A stretch of 64,000 nucleotides of DNA. It comes from Leptothrix sp. (in: b-proteobacteria). GTDB lineage: Bacteria; Pseudomonadota; Gammaproteobacteria; Burkholderiales; Burkholderiaceae_C. A model generated the notes under the pieces. The model did no database searches and was not told the origin of the DNA. It saw nothing but the letters and a program-made list of their open reading frames with translations. A program made the translations under genes and the position numbers. This document shows, piece by piece, positions 9,004-17,336 of this stretch (positions within the stretch are counted from its first letter, which is position 1; every line of letters starts with the position of its first letter). Where the stretch lies: assembly GCA_013822685.1 (NCBI GenBank), contig PNKV01000005.1:62001-126000 (forward strand). The letters run 5' to 3'.

Positions 9004-10041
9004 TCAAGCGGGGATGAGGATGGCGCGGCCTGGGCGTTGCTGCGCAACGTGTGCAAAGGCTTGCTGGCCTTGGGCCAGGGGGACGCTCAGGCCAATGGGC
9101 AATTGCAGGCCGATGTTGGAGACCAGCAGCCCGTGCAAGGCGTCCAGGGCTTCAGCACTGGGTTGGAAAATGATCCAGGCATAGCGGGTGCCTCGGCCAG
9201 CTTGGGCCGTGACCAGGGCCTTCATGGCGGACCATGCCCGGTACACCTTCCACCCGCCCTTGATCCAGCCGTGGACATCCATGGTGTCCAGCAGCGGGTG
9301 CACGGTGGTGGCGTGGCCCATGGCGCCTGGTCTGAGGCGGCTGATCAAAGTCGCTTCGTCCTGCCAGACTGCGAAGTTGAGGCTGACGTCGTAGCCCGTT
9401 CCCAGTGTTGGCAATGCACGGCGCGTTCTGTCCACGACCACGGCGGCGCCCAGGTTCCTGCAGGTCTGCACGTGCTTGGTACTGCACACGGCCGTGACCC
9501 GCGCATCCCATCGGCTTAAAAGCTGCAAGGCCAGTTGCCCCAGGCCGCCGGAGGCGCCATGAACCAGCACCTCTTTGCCCTTGGCGTTGTGCTGATCAAG
9601 CCCCACGCTTTGAAGCGCCAGCCAGAGCGTGGTGAAGGTGTAGGGCAGGGCGGCAAGCTCTTGCGCGGTGAGGTTGGCGGGTGATGCGCGCAGGTGCTTG
9701 GCCTGGGCCAGAACATGGCTGGCATGGGCGCCCTGGGGGCCGGTGGGCAAGAGGCCGAACACGCGGTCGCCTGGCTTCCAGGTGGTGACGCCAGGACCGA
9801 CAGATTGGACAACCCCTGCCACGTCATTGCCCAAGGCCCTTGGAAAACTTGCAGCGCCTTTGAAGGCCAGGAGGCGCCGCCCATAGCCGGTCGAGCGCTT
9901 GGCATCAATGGGGTTGACCGACGTGGCCTCGACACGCACCAGCACCTGCTCTCGACCTGGTGCGGGTAACTCGCGTGGTCGAACTGCAAACCGGGCAGGG
10001 CTGCCAGGGGCAAGGCACAGCAATTCTTGCGCCGTGCTCAT
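9004..10041 (-). CDS. MDR-family NADPH-dependent (quinone/alcohol) oxidoreductase
   Basis: 345 residues of the medium-chain dehydrogenase/reductase superfamily. The N-terminal GroES-like half contains VRVEATSVNPIDAKRSTGYG, and the nucleotide-binding motif is VHGASGGLGQLALQL (about residues 161-175). The zinc-ligand cysteine cluster of alcohol dehydrogenases is absent, so it fits the quinone oxidoreductase/enoyl reductase branch. Its start overlaps the stop of the upstream FAH-family gene by four bases, and it precedes the flavin hydroxylase gene by 18 bases. It is therefore part of the catabolic operon, perhaps reducing a ring-cleavage intermediate. Confidence 0.9.
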   Translation of the reverse strand: MSTAQELLCLAPGSPARFAVRPRELPAPGREQVLVRVEATSVNPIDAKRSTGYGRRLLAFKGAASFPRALGNDVAGVVQSVGPGVTTWKPGDRVFGLLPTGPQGAHASHVLAQAKHLRASPANLTAQELAALPYTFTTLWLALQSVGLDQHNAKGKEVLVHGASGGLGQLALQLLSRWDARVTAVCSTKHVQTCRNLGAAVVVDRTRRALPTLGTGYDVSLNFAVWQDEATLISRLRPGAMGHATTVHPLLDTMDVHGWIKGGWKVYRAWSAMKALVTAQAGRGTRYAWIIFQPSAEALDALHGLLVSNIGLQLPIGLSVPLAQGQQAFAHVAQQRPGRAILIPA

Positions 10042-11003
10042 GCGGAAACGACCACATTGCGTTGCTGGCCCAGATCCAATGCACCGTCATCCGTGCGGAT
10101 GCTCAGGTTCATCACATCGTTGGGCTGCAGGTAGAGCTGATTGCGCAGGCCACCCTTGACGAACATCTTCCACTTGGTCGGCTCGGACAAGATGCGGTTA
10201 CCCACAAACATGGACAACTTGCCGGGGGCTTTGGCTGCACAACCGGCTGGGGTGCCGGTCGCAATCAGGTCGCCTGCCTGGAGGTCTTGCAGCGCCGAGA
10301 ACTCGCTCACGGTCTGGTGCGGCTTGTACAGCATGTCGCGGCAGTAGTCTTCCTGGCGAACCTGGCCATTGACGCTCAACTGCATGTGCAAATCGGGCCA
10401 ACGCAGCCACTCGGCTTGTTCCAGCAAGAGCAGCACGGGGCCTGCAGGCCCGAACGTCCGATAGCTCTTGCCCTTGTAGAACTGGCCTTGGGGCAGCTGC
10501 ACGTCGCGGGCAGACACATCGTTGACGATGGTGATGCCCGCCAGCACCTCGTGCAGCCGGTCCGGCTTGACCTGGACCGCCGATGTCAGGTCACGGCCCA
10601 CTACCAGACCCAGTTCGATCTCGTAGTCCAGCAACTTGACGTGAGCTGGGCGAACCACATCGTCGTAAGGCCCCGTGAGTGATGACGATGCCTTGGTGAA
10701 GAAAGTGTTGAAGGGCATGTCGGAGGGATCCTTGCCGGACTCGCGCACATGGCTGCCGTAGTTGGCGCCCTGGCAAAGAAACTGCTGGTTTGTCGTGACG
10801 GGCGACAGGATCTTGACCTCGTCGAAACTGATGGTGGCGTTGGCGGCCGTCATGGCGCGTGCCTCGGCCTGTCCTCGTCTGACAAAGTCTGCCGTGGTGG
10901 CATAGGTACCTGCGAGCGGGGCAATGCGCCGTGCAAACAGCACACCCCAATGGGCCTGCTCTGGTTGGCCTGGCAATGTGAAGCGAACAACTGAAGTGGC
11001 CAT
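10038..11003 (-). CDS. fumarylacetoacetate hydrolase (FAH) family protein
   Basis: 321 residues. The FAH fold is marked by NQQFLCQGANYGSH, the metal-binding DYEIELGLVVGRD, INDVSARD-like VNDVSARDVQLPQ, SYRTFGPAGP and the C-terminal ATGTPAGCA motif. Family members cleave or hydrate C-C bonds next to carbonyl groups, or decarboxylate, in meta-cleavage pathways, using Mg or Mn. It lies 45 bases after the extradiol dioxygenase gene, so processing of the ring-cleavage product is the likely job. A paralogue is encoded at 14944-16071 on the other strand and shares the same block order. Confidence 0.93.
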   Translation of the reverse strand: MATSVVRFTLPGQPEQAHWGVLFARRIAPLAGTYATTADFVRRGQAEARAMTAANATISFDEVKILSPVTTNQQFLCQGANYGSHVRESGKDPSDMPFNTFFTKASSSLTGPYDDVVRPAHVKLLDYEIELGLVVGRDLTSAVQVKPDRLHEVLAGITIVNDVSARDVQLPQGQFYKGKSYRTFGPAGPVLLLLEQAEWLRWPDLHMQLSVNGQVRQEDYCRDMLYKPHQTVSEFSALQDLQAGDLIATGTPAGCAAKAPGKLSMFVGNRILSEPTKWKMFVKGGLRNQLYLQPNDVMNLSIRTDDGALDLGQQRNVVVSA

Positions 11004-11048
11004 GTCGGACTCGTTTGATTGAATGGAGTTTGAGAAAGGAGTGGGGCG

Positions 11049-12188
11049 TCACAGCCACGGGCGCGCTGGTGTATCGACCACCTTGCCCATCTGCATCAGG
11101 CGCTTCAAGGTCACGCGGCCTGAGCGCAGCAGCTTGACCACGCGCCAGAACATCGCGGGCGTTTTGGCCGGGAACATGCTGGCGGGCACGTCATGGCCCC
11201 AGGCCCAAAGCGCACTGGTGGTGAATGGCCCATAGTGCGGCTCCCGGTCGGCGGTGAAGAGGTCACCATCGGTGTAATGCTCGAACGCCATGCCATCCGG
11301 GTCGCGCCAGTAGTCAAACAGCTGGCTGCCCAAAAGATGCCGGCCGATGCCCCACATGTGGTCATGTCCGTTGAAGCGCAGCACCTGCTGGCCTTGCCCC
11401 AAGGCATCCATGTCGGCCACCTCCCAGGCGCTGTGCTCGTAGCAGGCCTCCAGCCCTCCGGCGATGACCACGGTGTGGTGGTCGGCAGGGGTGTCACCCA
11501 GGTCCAGGCGGAAGAACGTGAGGAATGGGGCGCCGTCGTCCAGGTACTGCACGTCTGAAGGGAGCAAGCCAAGGTGGCGCATGTACCAGTCGGCCATGGT
11601 GTGAAAGTCCGTGGTCTGCAGCACCAAATGCCCCAGGCGGCCCACGGCGGCCGGTTCGATGTCGGTGCGAACAGTCACGTTCACGCGAACTGATTGCCCC
11701 AGGGCGTTCATGTGGTGGTGCTTGGGCTGGCGCAGGGGCAAGGGGTCGACCATGCCCCAGTCGGTGATCAGCCAGACCTCGTTGCCATCAGGATCGAGCA
11801 GGCTCACGCCGCGGGCGCCGCCAGGCACGGCATGAGCGGCCAGCGGCTGTGCGCCACTCTCGCGCTTCAGGCGCTCGAAATCGGTGTCGGGTGGCACGGT
11901 GAAAGCAGCCCCCACGTAACGAGACACCTTGGCTTTGCGCGCCGTCAGAACCGCAGGCGCCGAGCCCGTGCCTCGCATCACCAGCATGTCTTGCGTGCGC
12001 GAGACGGTGATCAGCCCGAAGTCCGTCCAGAAGCGCTGCGCCTCGTCCAGATTGGCCTTGTCAAAGCGCAGAAAGGCCAGTTGGGTGGCCTTCTGCAAGG
12101 CCGCAGGGCGCTCGAGCTTGCGCACATTCGCGGGCAGGTCGCTTTCGGGGTATTCGGGTGGGGTCCTCAAGACCTTGTTGTGGCTCAT
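11049..12188 (-). CDS. two-domain VOC protein, type I extradiol ring-cleavage dioxygenase
   Basis: The start is the ATG at 12188, giving MSHNKVLRTPPEY (379 residues); sequence upstream in frame runs into the operator. Two vicinal-oxygen-chelate domains are visible (about 35-150 and 183-310). Numbered from this start, the second carries all BphC-type residues at nearly BphC spacing: iron ligands H187, H252 and E303 (intervals 65 and 51, against 64 and 50 in BphC), catalytic H237, H284 in GRH, and Y293. It should thus be an active Fe(II) dioxygenase opening a catecholic ring next to the two hydroxyls. First gene of the minus-strand catabolic operon, divergent from a TetR gene. Confidence 0.9.
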   Translation of the reverse strand: MSHNKVLRTPPEYPESDLPANVRKLERPAALQKATQLAFLRFDKANLDEAQRFWTDFGLITVSRTQDMLVMRGTGSAPAVLTARKAKVSRYVGAAFTVPPDTDFERLKRESGAQPLAAHAVPGGARGVSLLDPDGNEVWLITDWGMVDPLPLRQPKHHHMNALGQSVRVNVTVRTDIEPAAVGRLGHLVLQTTDFHTMADWYMRHLGLLPSDVQYLDDGAPFLTFFRLDLGDTPADHHTVVIAGGLEACYEHSAWEVADMDALGQGQQVLRFNGHDHMWGIGRHLLGSQLFDYWRDPDGMAFEHYTDGDLFTADREPHYGPFTTSALWAWGHDVPASMFPAKTPAMFWRVVKLLRSGRVTLKRLMQMGKVVDTPARPWL

Positions 12189-12238
12189 AGGTGTTTGTGC
12201 GGATCTGTTGGGCTTGCTGATGATCGCGATTTTGCATG

Positions 12239-12272
12239 ATAATGACAAAAAAGTCATTATGACGATATTGTC
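12239..12272. promoter_or_regulatory. paired palindromes, probable TetR operator
   Basis: A perfect inverted repeat ATAATGAC-6-GTCATTAT spans 12239-12260 and is followed directly by a near-palindrome, GACGATATTGTC, at 12261-12272 (one mismatched pair). They sit between the divergent dioxygenase (start 12188) and TetR (start 12307) genes, the usual place for an autoregulating TetR operator. Both repeats share GAC/GTC ends, so two dimers may bind side by side. Function is inferred from position and symmetry. Confidence 0.65.
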
Positions 12273-12306
12273 GTTTTTACTGATCGAGATCCGCTAACCT
12301 GTTGCC

Positions 12307-12993
12307 ATGAGTACACCCGATTTCCGCACCCGCGTGGCGGCAGAAAAACGCGAACGAATGCGCACCCGTCTGATTGAGGCTGCCATGGAGGTCTTTTCTT
12401 CCAAGGGCATTGATGCCACGGTCATTGAAGACCTGATTGAGCAAGCGCAGGTGTCGCGCGGCACCTTTTACAACTATTTCCGCACCACCGAAGAGGTCAT
12501 GGCCGCGGTGCTGCAGGCCGTGGGCAACGAGTTGCTGCTGCTGGTGGACCTGGCCATTGCCGATCGAAGCGATCCGGCCGAGCGCCTGGCCTGTGGCGTG
12601 CGCATGGTGCTCCAGACAGCGAGGCACTTCCCGCACGCGGGCCGCTTCATCTCTCGCGTGGGTGTGAGCCGCAGCACGGACCACCTGCCCACGCTGGGTT
12701 ACCTGCTGCGTGACCTGGTTGAGGCCAACGAGGCCGGCCGGTTCAACTTGGCCGATCCGATGCTGGGGCTGGACCTGGTGGTGGGCACCACGACTGCTGC
12801 GTTGTTCTCGCTGAGCATGCGCACCGACCTGGCGGACACCTACCCGCAAGAGATCACCTTTCAGATCCTGTTGGGCCTGGGCATGAACCGCGCCGCCGCT
12901 CGCAAGCTCGTGGACAAGCCCATCCAAGCCGTTCAACTCCCGCCCGAATCCCTGCTGGTGCGAACGCTGCACAAGTCAACTATCACTACTTGA
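12307..12993 (+). CDS. TetR/AcrR family transcriptional regulator
   Basis: 228 residues. The N-terminal helix-turn-helix is clear: RLIEAAMEVFSSKGIDATV, then VSRGTFYNYFRTTEEVMAAV (about residues 20-70). The rest is a helical ligand domain without close recognisable features. It is divergent from the extradiol dioxygenase operon with palindromes in the gap, and seven bases upstream of the acyl-CoA ligase gene. It probably represses both transcripts until a pathway intermediate, perhaps an acyl-CoA, binds; this is inference. Confidence 0.93.
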   Translation: MSTPDFRTRVAAEKRERMRTRLIEAAMEVFSSKGIDATVIEDLIEQAQVSRGTFYNYFRTTEEVMAAVLQAVGNELLLLVDLAIADRSDPAERLACGVRMVLQTARHFPHAGRFISRVGVSRSTDHLPTLGYLLRDLVEANEAGRFNLADPMLGLDLVVGTTTAALFSLSMRTDLADTYPQEITFQILLGLGMNRAAARKLVDKPIQAVQLPPESLLVRTLHKSTITT

Positions 12994-13000
12994 ACCACTC

Positions 13001-14941
13001 ATGAATGCTCTCGTCGCAAGCCCTATCCGCAGTCTTCAGGATGTCGAAGCCATGGAGGCCAGCCTGCCTGACCTCATGGCAGGCCAGCAAAGCACTTATG
13101 CGCTGCTGTCCCAAGGGGCCAAGGTGCGGCCCAATGCGGCGGCGCTTTCATTTTTTCTGCGCACCGATGATCACCACCGGCCTTACGTCTGGACGCACCG
13201 CGAGTGGCTGGCCAAGATCACGCAGGCCGCCAACATGTTCAGGCAGTTGGGGGTGCAGCGTAATGATGTGGTGGCCTTCGTGCTGCCCAACTTGCCCGAG
13301 ACGCACTGGACCATCTGGGGTGGTGAGGCGGCAGGCATCGTGTTCGCCATCAATCCGCTGCTGGAGCCCGCGATGATGCTGGACCTGCTCAAGGCCGGGC
13401 AGCCCAAGTGGATCGTGACCCTGGCGCCCACGCCGGGCGCTGATCTGTGGGAGAAGGTGGCGAGCATCGCCCCGCAAGTGCCTGGTCTGCAAGGGGTGCT
13501 GAGCATCAGCCCGCTGCGTTATCTGCGCCACCCACTGGCGCCGCTTGTGCGCTTGGTCAACTGGCTCAAAACCCCAAAGCGCATGGGGACAGTGCCCGTG
13601 CTCAATTTCCACCAGGCGCTTGAGCGCCAGGATGGCGCTGCGTTGGGCTTTGCGCCACCAGGCCTGGACGATGTGGCCTCGTACTTCTGCACAGGCGGCA
13701 CCACCGGGATGCCCAAGATCGCCGTGCGCACCCACCGAACCGAGGTGGCCAATGCCCTGGAGCTGGCGGCCGTGGGCGCCTCTGAACTGGACGGCCCCGA
13801 CGTGAACGTGTTCTGTGGCCTGCCGCTCTTCCATGTCAACGCGCAGATCGGCACGGGGCTGTCCCTGTGGGCAAGGGGAGGCCATGTGCTGCTGGCCACC
13901 CCTCAAGGCTACCGCGGCGACAACGTGGTCAAGCGGTTCTGGGAGTTGGTGGCGCACCACAAGCTGGTGTCGTTCTCAGGTGTGCCCACGGTTTACGCCG
14001 CTTTGTTGCAAGTGCCCCGCAAAGGCCATGACGTGTCCAGCTTGCGCTTTGGCGTGTGCGGCGCCGCACCCATGCCTGTGGAGATGTTCAACCGGGTCCA
14101 GAATGAACTGGGTCTCAAGGTCCTTGAGGGCTATGGCCTGACCGAAGCCGGTTGCGTGTCCAGCCTGACGCCACTGCACGCGCCGCCCAGGATCGGCTCC
14201 ATCGGCTTGCGCATGCCCTGGCAGGACATGCGCGTGGCGCTCATTGGCGCCGATGGCGAATACCTGCGCGATGCCGAGGTGGATGAGGTGGGCACCATCA
14301 TCATCAAGGGGCCCAACCTGTTCAAGGGCTACCTCAACCCAGCGCACAACAAGGGCTTGTGGGTGACGCGGCCCGGCCTTCAAGGGCAGCCCGAGCGCTG
14401 GCTCAACACCGGTGACCTGGGGCGCGTGGATGGCGACGGTTATTTCTGGCTGACGGGCCGCCAGAAGGAATTGATCATCCGGGGCGGTCACAACATCGAC
14501 CCCAAGATGATCGAGGAGCCCATGTGCACGCACCCCTCGGTCGCAATGGCAGCGGCCGTTGGGCGGCCCGATGCTCACGCGGGCGAAGTGCCCGTGGTTT
14601 ATGTGCAGCTGCGCCCGGGTTCCCAGGCCACGGAGGATGAGCTGATGGAGCATGCCCGCTCAACCATCGCCGAGCGTGCGGCACACCCCAAGATCATCCG
14701 GATTGTCGACATCTTGCCCACCACAGCGATCGGGAAGATCTTCAAGCCAACGCTGATCCAGTCCGAGGTGCAGTCCGTCTTCATGGAAGAGGCCGCCAAG
14801 CTGGGGGTGCGCGAGGCCAAGGGCGAAGCCTGCCAGGACGTGAAGCTGGGCCTGGTGTTGCGCTGGCAAGCCAATGGCGATGTGGCGGCGCTCAAGGCGA
14901 GCCTGGACCGCTACACCTTCCGGCACGAGCAGGCGGCCTGA
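13001..14941 (+). CDS. acyl-CoA synthetase (AMP-binding, adenylate-forming)
   Basis: 646 residues, long for the family (usual 500-580), with about 60 extra residues at the C terminus. The P-loop-like signature CTGGTTGMPK lies at about residue 229, followed by GYGLTEAG (about 378), NTGDLGRVDGDGYFWLTGR and the catalytic lysine region TAIGKIFKP (about 577). It should activate a carboxylate to its CoA thioester with ATP. It follows tetR by seven bases and precedes the second FAH gene by two bases, so it belongs to the plus-strand arm of the catabolic island. The substrate may be a ring-derived or side-chain acid; this is not determinable here. Confidence 0.93.
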   Translation: MNALVASPIRSLQDVEAMEASLPDLMAGQQSTYALLSQGAKVRPNAAALSFFLRTDDHHRPYVWTHREWLAKITQAANMFRQLGVQRNDVVAFVLPNLPETHWTIWGGEAAGIVFAINPLLEPAMMLDLLKAGQPKWIVTLAPTPGADLWEKVASIAPQVPGLQGVLSISPLRYLRHPLAPLVRLVNWLKTPKRMGTVPVLNFHQALERQDGAALGFAPPGLDDVASYFCTGGTTGMPKIAVRTHRTEVANALELAAVGASELDGPDVNVFCGLPLFHVNAQIGTGLSLWARGGHVLLATPQGYRGDNVVKRFWELVAHHKLVSFSGVPTVYAALLQVPRKGHDVSSLRFGVCGAAPMPVEMFNRVQNELGLKVLEGYGLTEAGCVSSLTPLHAPPRIGSIGLRMPWQDMRVALIGADGEYLRDAEVDEVGTIIIKGPNLFKGYLNPAHNKGLWVTRPGLQGQPERWLNTGDLGRVDGDGYFWLTGRQKELIIRGGHNIDPKMIEEPMCTHPSVAMAAAVGRPDAHAGEVPVVYVQLRPGSQATEDELMEHARSTIAERAAHPKIIRIVDILPTTAIGKIFKPTLIQSEVQSVFMEEAAKLGVREAKGEACQDVKLGLVLRWQANGDVAALKASLDRYTFRHEQAA

Positions 14942-14943
14942 GC

Positions 14944-16071
14944 ATGGACCAAAGACAGTCGCGCCGTCAGGCGTTCAAGGCCGGGGCCGCGTTGCTGGGT
15001 ACCTTGTCCTTGCCCACCGCATCTGTGGCCGCGCCAACGCGCCCTGCCAGCGGCCAAGCCGCCAAGCCCTCATCAAGTCATTCATCAAAGGCAATTTCCA
15101 TGGCACTGCACACCGTTCGTTTTTCACATCAGGGCCGTGTTCAATGGGGCTTGGTTTCCAAGAACCGCATCACGCCTTTGCCCGGCGAGTTCGCCACCAC
15201 GGCTGATTTCATCCGAGGCTACGACCTTGCTGCCTTGTCGGAGTTCGCGGCATCCGAGGCCGCGCGCAAAACAACGCTGGCTTTGGATGAGGTTCAAATC
15301 CTGTCCCCGGTGACCAGCAATCAGCAGTTCCTTTGCCAAGGGGCCAACTACCGCCAGCACATGATCGAGTCGGGCATGGACCCGGATGCCAAGTCCTACA
15401 ACATGATCTTCACCAAGGCCACGAGCTGCATCGTTCCGGCCCACAGTGACCTCGTCAAACCGGCCCGCGTGCGCTTTCTTGACTACGAGATCGAACTGGG
15501 CTTGATCCTCAAGCGCGATGTGTTGGCCAAGACCGTGGTCACCAACGCCAATCTGCATGAGTTCGTGGCCGGGCTGGTCATCGTCAACGATTACTCTGCG
15601 CGCGACATCCAGATCCCGCAGACCCAGTTCTACAAAGGCAAGAGCTTTCGCACCTTTGGCCCGGTGGGGCCGTTCTTGTGCCTGTTGGCGCCGCAGGACA
15701 TGAAGCACCTGGACAAGCTGCAACTGACGCTGACCGTCAACGGCCAGGTGCGGCAAAAGGACACGACCGCCAACCTGGTGTTTGGCCCTGCCGAGACCTT
15801 GACCGAACTGTCGGGCGTGCAGGACCTGTTCGCGGGTGACTTGCTGTCCACGGGCACGCCCGCGGGATGCGCCTTGTCGGTCCCGTCCCCGTTCAAGCAA
15901 CGCATGGGCGCGCTGCTCCCCGAGGCCACCAAGTGGGCGATCTTCAACAAGGTGCAAGAAGGCCGCCAGCAGTACCTGAAGGCTGGCGACGTTGTTGAGG
16001 CGCGCATCCAAAGTGCGGATGGCGCCATTGACCTGGGCGTGCAACGCAACAAGGTGGTCAACGGCAGCTGA
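14944..16071 (+). CDS. FAH family protein with Tat-like N-terminal extension
   Basis: 375 residues from the ATG two bases after the ligase stop. The body repeats the FAH blocks of the paralogue at 10038-11003: NQQFLCQGANYRQH, DYEIELGLILKRD, VNDYSARDIQIPQ, SFRTFGPVGP, STGTPAGCA. Before it lie 52 residues with SRRQAFKAGAALLG and a hydrophobic, alanine-rich stretch ending SVAAP, which looks like a twin-arginine signal. An internal ATG at 15100 (MALHTVRFSHQGRVQWG), with AAGG upstream, would give a cytosolic protein aligned to the paralogue's start. Either the enzyme is exported or the true start is 15100; the call keeps the longer form. Confidence 0.8.
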   Translation: MDQRQSRRQAFKAGAALLGTLSLPTASVAAPTRPASGQAAKPSSSHSSKAISMALHTVRFSHQGRVQWGLVSKNRITPLPGEFATTADFIRGYDLAALSEFAASEAARKTTLALDEVQILSPVTSNQQFLCQGANYRQHMIESGMDPDAKSYNMIFTKATSCIVPAHSDLVKPARVRFLDYEIELGLILKRDVLAKTVVTNANLHEFVAGLVIVNDYSARDIQIPQTQFYKGKSFRTFGPVGPFLCLLAPQDMKHLDKLQLTLTVNGQVRQKDTTANLVFGPAETLTELSGVQDLFAGDLLSTGTPAGCALSVPSPFKQRMGALLPEATKWAIFNKVQEGRQQYLKAGDVVEARIQSADGAIDLGVQRNKVVNGS

Positions 16072-16165
16072 TCGGCTGGAGGGTGGAAACCCCATTCATG
16101 CATTTTGGTGAGATGTGTACATTTGGACGCATCAATGAACCAAAGCGTTTTGAACGGAGAAAACC

Positions 16166-17266
16166 ATGGCCCACGACCAGCAACCGCCCAACCACACCCA
16201 TCGGCGTGGTCTTCTGAAAGCCGCGGTGAGCCTGGGCGTGACGGCGGTGGGCGGCTTGACGCCCCTCATCGCCAGCGCGACCCCGGCGCTGTCGCGCATT
16301 GACGTGCATGCCCACCTCATCCCTGACTTTTACCGGCAGGCCATGAGCGACCACGAGGTGGCAGGGGATGGCGGCATCCCCATTCCATCGTGGTCGCCCA
16401 GTGCCGCTGTGAACTTCATGGACAAGTTCGGCATCCAGACCCAGGTGGTGTCTTTGTCCGAGCCGGGCTTTGCCTTCTTGCCGGACCGTGCCTCCAAAGA
16501 GCAGATGGCCCGGCGCATCAACGATTACATCCGTGATGGCCTGATCAACGTGCCTCCAGCGTCATCGCTGTACCGACGCTTTGGTGGCTTTGCATCGCTG
16601 CCCTTGGGCGACCCGGACGATCCCGGCGAGGTGGCGGCTGCCTGTGCAGAAGCCGCGCGGGCCATCAACTTGCTGGGCTTGGACGGCATCGGGCTTTACT
16701 CCAGCTACAAAGGCATTTACCTGGGCGACCCGCGGCTTGATCCGCTCATGCGGACCTTGAACGAGCTGCGTGCCTATGTGTTCATCCACCCGGTGGCCCC
16801 GCCCGTGCGCCCGGAGTTGTCCATGCCCAATTTTGTGCTGGACTTCCCGTTCGAGACAACGCGGGCCGTGACCAACATGCTCTACAAGGGCATCTTCCTG
16901 AGGTATCCGTCCATCCGGTGGCAGCTGGCCCATGCCGGCGGCACGATTCCCTTCTTGTCGTACCGCAGCGCCTTGCTGGCGCTGAATTTGAACCCGCGAA
17001 ACAGCTCCTACTCATCGCTCTTTTATGACACGGCCTTGTCAGCGGCACCGCCAGCCATGGCCGCCGTCCGCAAAGTGACCAGTGTGAGCCACATCCTGTT
17101 GGGCACCGACTATCCCTATGCCGGGATCGTTTACGCCCTCAAGTGGCCAGGTGATCCCAACTCGGAGTTGAACGACACCTTCAATGCATCAGAGCGCTTG
17201 CAGGTCGACCGGGGCAATGCGCTGGCCCAGCTGCCGCGCCTCTCCAAAAGGTTGGGCGTGGGCTAA
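16166..17266 (+). CDS. amidohydrolase (ACMSD-like, amidohydrolase_2) with Tat signal
   Basis: 366 residues with GGAGAA seven bases before the ATG. The N terminus HRRGLLKAAVSLG followed by TPLIASATPA is a twin-arginine signal peptide with cleavage near residue 40. The mature part is a TIM-barrel amidohydrolase: metal motif DVHAHLIP, then FIHPVAP, QLAHAGGTIPF and GTDYPYAG, whose Asp is catalytic. The family includes ACMSD, gamma-resorcylate and 6-methylsalicylate decarboxylases, so nonoxidative decarboxylation or hydrolysis of an aromatic acid is likely. Export is unusual for this family. A 94-base gap separates it from the preceding gene, leaving room for its own promoter. Confidence 0.85.
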   Translation: MAHDQQPPNHTHRRGLLKAAVSLGVTAVGGLTPLIASATPALSRIDVHAHLIPDFYRQAMSDHEVAGDGGIPIPSWSPSAAVNFMDKFGIQTQVVSLSEPGFAFLPDRASKEQMARRINDYIRDGLINVPPASSLYRRFGGFASLPLGDPDDPGEVAAACAEAARAINLLGLDGIGLYSSYKGIYLGDPRLDPLMRTLNELRAYVFIHPVAPPVRPELSMPNFVLDFPFETTRAVTNMLYKGIFLRYPSIRWQLAHAGGTIPFLSYRSALLALNLNPRNSSYSSLFYDTALSAAPPAMAAVRKVTSVSHILLGTDYPYAGIVYALKWPGDPNSELNDTFNASERLQVDRGNALAQLPRLSKRLGVG

Positions 17267-17311
17267 GGGCCAATCCGCACCGGATCAGGGAAAACTCTGC
17301 TGCCCAAGCGT

Positions 17312-17329
17312 ATGTACCACTTGGTACAT
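17312..17329. promoter_or_regulatory. 18-bp near-perfect palindrome, probable operator of the second TetR
   Basis: ATGTACCACTTGGTACAT is self-complementary apart from the central C/T pair. It lies only seven bases before the tetR start codon at 17337, a place where a bound dimer would block transcription initiation. A partly similar sequence, GTGTACATTTGG, lies at 16116-16127 ahead of the amidohydrolase gene, suggesting the same regulator may act there. Function is inferred. Confidence 0.6.
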
Positions 17330-17336
17330 TGCGCCC

